This document shows, one piece after another, positions 22,953 to 28,330 of a DNA stretch of 28,330 nucleotides. Numbering within the stretch: position 1 is the first letter of the stretch; the number at the start of each line of letters is the position of its first letter. Origin of the DNA: an uncultured Prevotella sp. (GTDB lineage: Bacteria; Bacteroidota; Bacteroidia; Bacteroidales; Bacteroidaceae); NCBI GenBank assembly GCA_937901345.1, contig CALCHM010000167.1:1-28330 (forward strand), written 5' to 3'. The position numbers were made by a program, and so were the translations under genes. The notes beneath the pieces are model-generated. The model had not been told where the DNA came from, did not search any database, and was given only the letters and a program-made list of their open reading frames with translations.

Positions 22953-23594
22953 ATGGCAAGTTTAGATATGGGCGGCGGTGGCGACGGAAAAAGCAAGCAG
23001 AAGAAAATGAATGCTCGCGTCGACTTTACGCCGATGGTTGACATGATCATGTTGCTCGTGACATTCTTTATGCTCTGTACTACACTTCTTAAACCTCAAA
23101 CGATGCAAATCTCTATGCCTTCGGACAAGGATGACATCAAGCAGGAAAATAAGAGTCAGGTAGCAGCAGACAAAGCTATCACGATTATCCTCGATAAGGA
23201 CGACAAGATCTATTATTTTGAAGGTAAGCCTGAAGAGGCTACTGTGTACGAAACCGAGTATGGTAAGGAAGGCATTCGCAAGGTCTTGACCGCTAAGAAT
23301 GCTGAAGCAATGAAGAAAGTTGCTGAACTTAAGCGTGAGTTTGCTAACAAGCACACTTCAAACGTTAAGCAAGATGAAAAGAATCGTGAGGAACATAAGA
23401 AACGCTTGAATGATATCAAGAATTCTGACATTACTCCTTCTGCAATCATTAAGGCTACAGACGACGCTACTTACCTTAACTTGATTAATGCCCTCGATGA
23501 AATGCAAATCTGCTTCATCGGTAAGTATGTGATTGACAAGATTCATGATCAAGACCTTGAAATGATCAAGAATGCAGTACCCCTTAAGAAGTAA
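22953..23594 (+). CDS. exbD: ExbD/TolR-family protein (second copy)
   Basis: This 213-residue paralogue of the preceding gene has an N-terminal glycine/lysine-rich extension (MASLDMGGGGDGKSKQKK), then DFTPMVDMIMLLVTFFML with the proton-pathway aspartate D30 and a membrane segment at about 31-47. The periplasmic part includes a lysine-rich helical insert (about 115-155) not found in enteric ExbD. It ends with a short ExbD core (YLNLINALDEMQICFIGKYV). The motor may be a heteromer of both ExbD proteins (inference). The tonB start lies 21 nt downstream. Confidence 0.92.
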   Translation: MASLDMGGGGDGKSKQKKMNARVDFTPMVDMIMLLVTFFMLCTTLLKPQTMQISMPSDKDDIKQENKSQVAADKAITIILDKDDKIYYFEGKPEEATVYETEYGKEGIRKVLTAKNAEAMKKVAELKREFANKHTSNVKQDEKNREEHKKRLNDIKNSDITPSAIIKATDDATYLNLINALDEMQICFIGKYVIDKIHDQDLEMIKNAVPLKK

Positions 23595-23615
23595 ACATAA
23601 GCAAAGTAAATAAGT

Positions 23616-24461
23616 ATGTCTAATATCGACTTAGCATCAAAAGAATGGTGCGACCTCGTCTTTGAAGGACGATATAAGGATTACGGCGCTTATGCATTAC
23701 GTGCTAAGGCATCTGCGCGCCGCTTCTACTCTGTGATGTGGGTGATTATTGGTATAATAGTTCTTGTAGTGGGTGTCCTCGTAAAGTCTGCTGTTGCAAG
23801 TGCGATTGAAGCCAATCGTGACATTACAGTAGAAATGGAAACTTCACTCTCAGAACTTAAGAAGGAAGAACCCAAGAAGGAAGAGAAGAAGGTTGAAATC
23901 AAGCAAGAGTACAAGCCTAAGGAAATTCAGAAAGTTGCGGTTAAGGCTTCTATCGCCTTTACTGTACCTGATATCGTAGACCAGGTTGATGAAACTAAGG
24001 CCTTGAAGACACAGGATGAAGTAATGAGAAAGAATATTGCAATTGCTTCTCAGGACTACATAGGTGACTCTGAAGACGGTATCAATATCGACGACTTGAA
24101 GGATAACCAAATGGCAGGTGGTGACGAAGTTCCCCCCGCTGAAGAAGAAATCTTCGAAGTGGTAGAACAAGACGCCGAATTCCCCGGTGGTCAAGCAGCC
24201 CTCCTCAAGTACATCCGTGAAAACACTAAGTATCCCTCAATTGCTCTTGAACAGGATTTGCAAGGTGTAGTAATCCTCCGTTTCGTTGTTGAACGTGACG
24301 GTAGTGTTGGTGAAGTTCAGGTTAAGAAATCGCTTTCTGCTGAATGTGACCGTGAAGCTATCCGAGTGGTTAAGTCACTCCCCCGCTTCATCCCTGCTAA
24401 GCAGAGTGGTCGTCCCGTACGTAAGTGGTTTACAGTTCCTGTACGCTTCATGATTCAGTAA
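23616..24461 (+). CDS. tonB: TonB energy transducer
   Basis: The 281-residue protein begins with a cytoplasmic N-terminal segment of about 40 residues with the Bacteroidota motif WCDLVFEGRYKDYGAYALR (11-29), then one membrane segment (41-60). A charged periplasmic linker follows (LKKEEPKKEEKK, about 81-92) and an acidic middle. The C-terminal TonB domain (about 205-281) contains YPSIALEQDLQGVVILRFVV, DREAIRVVKSLPRFIPA and the end WFTVPVRFMIQ, which contacts the TonB box of outer-membrane receptors. It is the last gene of the exbB-exbD-exbD-tonB operon, closed by the terminator at 24501-24537. Confidence 0.95.
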   Translation: MSNIDLASKEWCDLVFEGRYKDYGAYALRAKASARRFYSVMWVIIGIIVLVVGVLVKSAVASAIEANRDITVEMETSLSELKKEEPKKEEKKVEIKQEYKPKEIQKVAVKASIAFTVPDIVDQVDETKALKTQDEVMRKNIAIASQDYIGDSEDGINIDDLKDNQMAGGDEVPPAEEEIFEVVEQDAEFPGGQAALLKYIRENTKYPSIALEQDLQGVVILRFVVERDGSVGEVQVKKSLSAECDREAIRVVKSLPRFIPAKQSGRPVRKWFTVPVRFMIQ

Positions 24462-24500
24462 TAACAAAATTTGCGCTCAGCGCATTTGTTAATGATAATG

Positions 24501-24537
24501 ACGAGGCATCGTATTTTAGCGGTGCCTCGTTTTTTTG
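24501..24537 (+). terminator. Strong terminator after tonB
   Basis: An 11-bp stem with one G-U pair (24501-24511 with 24520-24530; core ACGAGGCA / TGCCTCGT) has an 8-nt loop and is followed by a run of T to 24537. It is a typical Rho-independent terminator. Confidence 0.92.
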
Positions 24538-24957
24538 TTGTGTAGTTTTGCTCCTGCCTAAATGTTCTTTCTTTTGTTCACCTAGCGGCACTTTGTAATG
24601 CGCTTATTACCCCAACTTAGTACACGTATAGAAGAATCGGAGTGACTATCAGTTTTCGCTTCGCATTCGAATGTGATTTGAAAACGATTAGAATTGTGTG
24701 CTAGAGTCTTGAAACTACAGGAACTGCATACCACTTTTTGTGTTTGAAACAGATGATCGGATGCGAGTTTGCATCCATCTAGTAGGGGCATAAATTGCGA
24801 TGTCTGAAGGTTGTGCTTCAAAATCTTGTTATTTATGTGTCGCGATTGTGCACGTATCTTTCGAGTTAATAAAAATCTTGTTTGATACCGTTTGTTAAAC
24901 TTTCATTACGCTATCTAAAAATCGGGTGTCATTGATTTTTGCTTCATGCAAAAGTTG
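24538..24957. other. Intergenic region between tonB and the PstS-like gene
   Basis: About 420 bp without a credible gene. A 79-residue frame on the minus strand (24582-24821) has no family features. I see no tRNA, known riboswitch or repeat. The 3' part is AT-rich and leads into the promoter of the next gene. Confidence 0.5.
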
Positions 24958-24965
24958 TAACTTTG
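24958..24965 (+). promoter_or_regulatory. Predicted -7 box of the PstS-like gene
   Basis: TAACTTTG at 24958-24965 lies 65 nt before the ATG at 25030. The upstream TTG at 24932-24934 is 23 nt away, slightly too far, so the -33 is uncertain. Confidence 0.6.
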
Positions 24966-25029
24966 TTGTCGTTGCAAATGATGTGACTACTTAGGATTCT
25001 AAAATTTATAACTATAATTTCAAATTGAT

Positions 25030-25962
25030 ATGAAGAACTTTGTGTATGGTCTTTTGTTGCTTGTTTCGGTAACACTCATTTCATGTGGTGAAGAAAAGAA
25101 GACAAATTGGCTTCAAGAGTATGAGGTAGAGATTGCTATTGATGAAACTTTTAAACCGATACTCTCTGAGGCGATTCACCAATTTAACATGCGTTACGTA
25201 GAGGCTGATGTAAAACCTTACTATGTGAGTGAAGATTCTGCCATTCACATGCTTCTGGATGATAGTGTGCGCTGTTGTGTGGCAACCCGAAGACTTACAG
25301 ACCTTGAAAAGCAGATTGTTAAGCAAAGGGTAGGGCATGTTATGCACGCAACGATTGCTTCTGACGCCATTGCTTTGGTTGTAAGTAAGGACAATCCTGA
25401 CACATTGATTACTGTCGATGAACTCCGAGATATTATTTCTGGGAAAATAACAAGATGGGAGCAACTTGAGCGTGGTCAGAAAAAGGGTGAAATCAAGGTT
25501 GTATTTGATGACTCCCGTTCCAGTACGGTGCGTTATATGACCGACTCCTTGTGTCGAAATAAGAAACTTGAGGGCAATCTTTATGCACAGGGAAGTAACC
25601 TTGAGGCCATCCAAGCAGCGCGCGAAAATGAGAATGTTATTGCTGTTGTCGGTGTTGATTGGTTGCGTAAAGACAGTGTTATCAAGAGTTTCTACGATCT
25701 TGACGTCAATGTCATGATGGTGAGTAAAAAGGGAGGCAAGGAGGCCGACTATTTCCGTCCCTATCAATATTATATAGCCACAGGCGATTATCCTCTTGTG
25801 CGTTCGGTTTATGTCATCACTTCAGACCCACGCCGCCAATCTCTTGTCAAAAATTTCTATTACTTCATGAAGGGCAACCGTGGTCAGTTGATTATTTGTA
25901 ATGGTTCGCAGTTGTTGCCTTATTCACAGGTCCAGGTGCGTGACACTCGCGTAACTGATTGA
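25030..25962 (+). CDS. PstS-like substrate-binding lipoprotein
   Basis: The 310-residue protein has a lipoprotein signal, LISC with cysteine 19, followed by GEEKK, an acidic pattern like the surface-export signal of Bacteroidota lipoproteins. The mature part matches the PstS / PBP-like-2 fold: EVEIAIDETFKPILSEAIHQF at the start, IASDAIALVVSKDNP and LRDIISGKITRWEQL in the middle, DDSRSSTVRYM where phosphate binders have the SGT-type anion loop, and IAVVGVDWL later. PstS normally feeds the PstCAB transporter, but no pstC, pstA or pstB is present here. The neighbour is the TonB/ExbBD operon, a linkage I recall from other Bacteroidales. Ligand is probably phosphate or a similar oxyanion, unproven. 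Confidence 0.85.
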   Translation: MKNFVYGLLLLVSVTLISCGEEKKTNWLQEYEVEIAIDETFKPILSEAIHQFNMRYVEADVKPYYVSEDSAIHMLLDDSVRCCVATRRLTDLEKQIVKQRVGHVMHATIASDAIALVVSKDNPDTLITVDELRDIISGKITRWEQLERGQKKGEIKVVFDDSRSSTVRYMTDSLCRNKKLEGNLYAQGSNLEAIQAARENENVIAVVGVDWLRKDSVIKSFYDLDVNVMMVSKKGGKEADYFRPYQYYIATGDYPLVRSVYVITSDPRRQSLVKNFYYFMKGNRGQLIICNGSQLLPYSQVQVRDTRVTD

Positions 25963-25983
25963 TTTTGCACGTCTGCAGCGACT

Positions 25984-26022
25984 TATCACTTTCGCCTCCT
26001 GCTAAACTTCGGCAAAGTGATA
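25984..26022 (+). terminator. Hairpin just after the PstS-like gene
   Basis: TATCACTTT (25984-25992) pairs with AAAGTGATA (26014-26022), and inner GCC/GGC extends the stem with a bulged C. It is 21 bp after the stop. There is no T-run, so this is a weak terminator candidate or processing site. Confidence 0.5.
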
Positions 26023-26089
26023 TAATGTTGCCTCACATTGAATCGTGTACGAATTTTCTTCGCAACCCCATCATGTAATCCCTACTATG

Positions 26090-26131
26090 AAGAGGCTGTG
26101 TCGTAATCTCATTTACGGCGCAGCCTCTTTT
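26090..26131 (+). terminator. Terminator hairpin, second copy of the dispersed family
   Basis: The 17-nt arms 26090-26106 (AAGAGGCTGTGTCGTAA) and 26113-26129 pair fully, with two G-U pairs and a 6-nt loop, followed by TTTTC. It has the same plan as the hairpin at 16577-16619, with compensatory changes at two base pairs. Confidence 0.8.
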
Positions 26132-26303
26132 CATATTCTTTCCCAAGGAAAGAAATGCTAGACATGACGTTTAAAACATAGTCGAGCTGAGCGCATTTAG
26201 GAAGATACGAATTGCATCTTAAAAGTGGCGCAGCCAAGTGAGGCGACTTGCATAACACAAATTTAGCCTTGTCCGCAAGTGTCTGCATGCTAAAATATCA
26301 TTA

Positions 26304-26376
26304 GATATTAACTACATCACGAGTTAGTTAATATCAACAACGAATATATTAACTATTTCACGAATTAGTTAATTTC
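26304..26376. repeat. Two AT-rich palindromes in direct repeat (41-bp period)
   Basis: The first copy has perfect 11-bp arms, GATATTAACTA (26304-26314) and TAGTTAATATC (26325-26335). The second has ATTAACTA (26348-26355) and TAGTTAAT (26366-26373). The 10-nt centres are related (catcacgagt, tttcacgaat). The arrangement resembles a doubled operator or a repeated small element. The nearest downstream gene starts at 26694, too far for a simple operator. The rest of 26132-26693 shows no gene or known element. Confidence 0.75.
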
Positions 26377-26693
26377 AGAATGTGAATTGGGGCGCAACTA
26401 TACGTAGAAACGTTAGAATGGAACCGTGGCGGATAAAATTCAATTCAGGGATTCGGAATCAGCTGGTAATGCTTCCTTGCAAACGTTATTTGACAACTTC
26501 GCTGCGTTCATGAACAGATTTAGAATGATTCTCGGAACCTTTCAGGTCTGCAATGAAAACTCCGATCGTCTGAGAAGTGTCTAATAAAAATTAAAACCTC
26601 GTTTGAGTGGAATTTGTTAGGATATGTTTATTATTTCTGCCATGGTTTGTTATAAAGATAACCCTACGAAAATTTTTAGAATACACTATTGCC

Positions 26694-26843
26694 ATGAAGC
26701 AGAAACAAAAGAAAAATTACCTTGCTCCACACATCAACGTGTTGCAGTTCGCTGCGCAGGGCATCATCGCTAGTTCTCTCACAGGTTCCGGTTCCGATAG
26801 CGACGATTCCGAATTTGGTTACTCCCAACAGCGCCGCGGATAG
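26694..26843 (+). CDS. Small 49-residue peptide, Bacteroidota 'YxxP' type
   Basis: The ATG at 26694 begins MKQKQKKNYLAPHINVLQF; an upstream in-frame start at 26607 would add 29 unrelated hydrophobic residues. The pattern is a basic start, a Y-x-x-P-x-I-x-V core, an alanine/serine-rich stretch (IIASSLTG) and an acidic, serine/aspartate/glycine-rich end (GSDSDDSEFG). Short peptides of this plan are frequent in Prevotella-like and Bacteroides genomes, often beside genes for exported lipoproteins or fimbriae; their function is unknown. It has no signal peptide and no cysteine. The 60-residue lipoprotein gene starts 88 nt downstream. Confidence rests on the recognisable pattern, since the frame is short. 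Confidence 0.65.
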   Translation: MKQKQKKNYLAPHINVLQFAAQGIIASSLTGSGSDSDDSEFGYSQQRRG

Positions 26844-26931
26844 GACAGTAACCATTTTAACGACTGCGGAATCTGGAACCACTATTGGGAATAACGTTTT
26901 TATTATCGATGAAGAAATAACCGAAACTGAT

Positions 26932-27114
26932 ATGATATTTAAACATCGAGTCTTCCTAAGTTTAGCAACCTGTGTCATGCTCGCTGGTTGCAACAACGAC
27001 GACACTGTGAGCATAGGTGATGGCAATTCGCACATCAAACTCACTTCTGACAACGTACGCTATGGCGCATGCTATGCCGTTACACTCACCCCCGTTTCGG
27101 GTTGTGGGCTGTAA
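26932..27114 (+). CDS. Short lipoprotein, possibly truncated
   Basis: From the ATG at 26932 the product is 60 residues: a basic start and hydrophobic core (MIFKHRVFLSLATCVM), lipobox LAGC with cysteine 20, then NNDDTVSIGDGNSHIKLTSD and a short tail with two more cysteines. The acidic NNDD right after the lipid cysteine fits the surface-export signal of Bacteroidota lipoproteins. The mature part of 40 residues is very short and ends abruptly at TAA inside a GC-rich hairpin (27100-27138), so the gene could be a broken remnant of a longer one. The frame upstream to 26722 is open but overlaps the 49-residue peptide gene and lacks features. Confidence 0.6.
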   Translation: MIFKHRVFLSLATCVMLAGCNNDDTVSIGDGNSHIKLTSDNVRYGACYAVTLTPVSGCGL

Positions 27115-27138
27115 GCAAGGCGCTACCTAACCACAACC
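27100..27138 (+). terminator. Hairpin over the end of the short lipoprotein gene
   Basis: GGTTGTGG (27100-27107) pairs with CCACAACC (27131-27138). It includes the stop codon region. No T-run follows, but a second hairpin lies just after. Confidence 0.5.
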
Positions 27139-27166
27139 AAAGTTAGTTAGGGGTAGGCCACAACAT

Positions 27167-27199
27167 ACACACCTCGTATGGATTGCGGTGTGTGTGTTT
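27167..27199 (+). terminator. Second hairpin after the short lipoprotein gene
   Basis: ACACACC (27167-27173) pairs with GGTGTGT (27187-27193), followed by gtgttta. It is a plausible terminator with a short T tract. Confidence 0.5.
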
Positions 27200-27573
27200 A
27201 GTCTGCTGCGAACCAACGTTGCCTCACGCTATTTCGGCACGTCCACGACCCTCTCACTTGCTGTAGCAGCAATATCCCCAACAATGCGTGAACTGCTGCT
27301 GTCATCTCTTTCTTCCTATCGCGGTGAGCACGTAAAAATGCCGTCTTACACCATTTTTTAAAAAAACTGGACCTACGCACGTCTGCGGTTCTCAAATTTC
27401 TTACATTTCTGTTCCAGCAAACGTTCTTGGCGCTAGATTTTTCAAAATCACTTTCCGCAATGATGCAAGGGGCGAGCATGAGAAAAGTGTAAAGAAGTAA
27501 GTTCAAAAAATGAAAGAGAAATATGAAAACCTCCACCTGGATGGTTGCTCCTGTCCCTTTCTCCATTCTCTGC
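27200..27573. other. Gene-free region before pta
   Basis: No frame here has family features. A minus-strand frame (27198-27575) starts at TTG within the pta terminator and looks accidental. The only striking element is a T6-A7 palindromic tract at 27354-27366. It may be decayed coding DNA, but I cannot identify a parent gene. Confidence 0.4.
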
Positions 27574-27607
27574 AAAAAAAAGAGACTGTTCCGATTGGAA
27601 CAGTCTC
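27574..27607 (-). terminator. Strong terminator of pta
   Basis: GAGACTGTTCC (27582-27592) and GGAACAGTCTC (27597-27607) are perfect 11-bp arms with a 4-nt loop. On the minus strand a run of eight T (27581-27574) follows. It lies 22 bp past the pta stop. Confidence 0.93.
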
Positions 27608-27628
27608 GTAAAAAATGACGAAATGTGT

Positions 27629-28330
27629 TTATGCTTGCGCTTTAGCAGCGATAGCCTGATTAGCAGTGATGGCAACCATCTTGTAGATGTCGTCAATTGA
27701 GCAACCGCGTGAGAGGTCGTTAACAGGTCGAGCGATACCCTGGAGAATAGGACCGATGGCAGTAGCGTGACCTAAACGTTCAACGAGTTTGTAACCGATG
27801 TTGCCCACTTCAAGACGTGGAGCGATGAGCACGTTTGCCGCACCAGCAACAGGACTTCCGGGGGCCTTGCTCTGACCTACAGCGGGAACGAGCGCAGCGT
27901 CTGCTTGGAGTTCGCCGTCAATCATGAGGAAGGGATCCATTTCGCGAGCAATCTTGAGTGCTTCAACCACCTTGTCAACATCCTCGTGCTTCGCAGAACC
28001 CTTAGATGAGAAACTGAGCATAGCTACGCGGGGAGTGATGCCAGCAACTGCCTTAGCAGTCTGTGCGGTGCAAACAGCAATTTGTGCCAACTGGTTGGCG
28101 TCGGGAACGGGAGTTACCGCAACGTCGCCCATTACGAGCACACCGTTGTCACCACATTCGGGAGCAATCGTGAGCAAGAGCATTGCGCCTGATACGCAAG
28201 TAATGCCAGGAGTGGTCTTGATGATCTGAAGTGCAGGACGGAGCACGTCGCCAGTTGTGTTTTGCGCACCAGCAAGTTGACCGTCAGCATCGCCAGCCTT
28301 AATGATAAGGCAACCGAGGTAGAGAGGATT
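27629..28330 (-). CDS. pta: Phosphate acetyltransferase, C-terminal part (cut by window edge)
   Basis: Pta interconverts acetyl-CoA and acetyl phosphate, the first step of acetate formation. The frame stays open to the last base of the window, so 233 C-terminal residues are visible and the start lies outside. The visible part begins NPLYLGCLIIKAGDADGQLA and continues NTTGDVLRPALQIIKTTPG, the typical PTA_PTB-domain pattern. Later come TPRVAMLSFSSKGSAKHEDV, DGELQADAALVP and the conserved ANVLIAPRLEVGNIGYKLVERLGHATAIGPILQG. The end is ANQAIAAKAQA. In Bacteroidota pta is often followed or preceded by ackA; downstream here there is only a terminator, so an ackA neighbour would have to be upstream. 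Confidence 0.95.
   Translation of the reverse strand, partial: NPLYLGCLIIKAGDADGQLAGAQNTTGDVLRPALQIIKTTPGITCVSGAMLLLTIAPECGDNGVLVMGDVAVTPVPDANQLAQIAVCTAQTAKAVAGITPRVAMLSFSSKGSAKHEDVDKVVEALKIAREMDPFLMIDGELQADAALVPAVGQSKAPGSPVAGAANVLIAPRLEVGNIGYKLVERLGHATAIGPILQGIARPVNDLSRGCSIDDIYKMVAITANQAIAAKAQA

Noticed and set aside
24582..24821. 79-residue minus-strand frame between tonB and the PstS-like gene
   Set aside because: No promoter, start context or recognisable motif; length is within what chance gives.
27198..27575. 125-residue minus-strand frame before pta
   Set aside because: It begins inside the pta terminator at TTG, and its composition (many Cys, Trp, Arg) is not protein-like for this genome.

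Overview
The window looks like chromosomal DNA of a Bacteroidota bacterium of the order Bacteroidales, most like a Prevotellaceae-type genome. I cannot name a genus from sequence alone. The grounds are: promoters of the Bacteroides type (TTTG/TTG, 19-21 nt, TAnnTTTG); start codons almost without Shine-Dalgarno sequences; and lineage-typical genes (DUF3822, DUF4250, a TonB with the N-terminal EGRYKDYGAYALR motif, doubled ExbD, PASTA-RluD-Ddl-acyltransferase operon, OprO/P-like porin). There are no rRNA or tRNA genes, no CRISPR array and no intact mobile element.

Region by region. 1-420: a 42-bp tandem repeat array and a 15-bp inverted repeat. 421-3555 (minus): MacB/FtsX-type ABC permease and its LolD/MacB-type ATPase. 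They diverge from 3891-5311 (plus), a stripped-down two-component pair: a response regulator with receiver plus Fis-type helix-turn-helix but no AAA+ domain, and a histidine kinase with one membrane segment and no sensor domain. Two near-identical palindromes lie between the divergent promoters and are the best candidate operators. 5556-7955 (plus): ECF sigma factor, anti-sigma-like membrane protein, small exported protein and outer-membrane beta-barrel, apparently one operon. 8150-9244 trpS; 9451-9609 rpmH; 9755-13677 the PASTA / RluD / Ddl / acyltransferase operon. 13804-16021: OprO/P-like porin and a phytase-like (esterase-like) secreted protein. 16022-16660: a second tandem array (alternating 41/40-bp units) and a terminator.

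16669-19731 (minus) is a housekeeping operon in the order coiled-coil lipoprotein, DUF4250 small protein, VanZ-like, DUF3822, rsmD; ilvE lies upstream at 19824-20846. 21413-24461 (plus) is exbB-exbD-exbD-tonB, which energises outer-membrane uptake, followed at 25030 by a PstS-like substrate-binding lipoprotein with its own promoter. 25963-28330 is mostly non-coding: hairpins, a pair of AT-rich palindromes, a 49-aa peptide gene and a 60-aa lipoprotein gene. It ends in the C-terminal part of pta (minus), cut by the window edge.

Most of the window is ordinary core genome. The parts that merit a second look are the minimal two-component system with its twin operator, the two in-frame tandem repeat arrays, a dispersed terminator hairpin whose two copies show compensatory base-pair changes, and the small peptide/lipoprotein pair at 26.7-27.1 kb. 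I did not find a defence island, prophage or clearly new multi-gene system.
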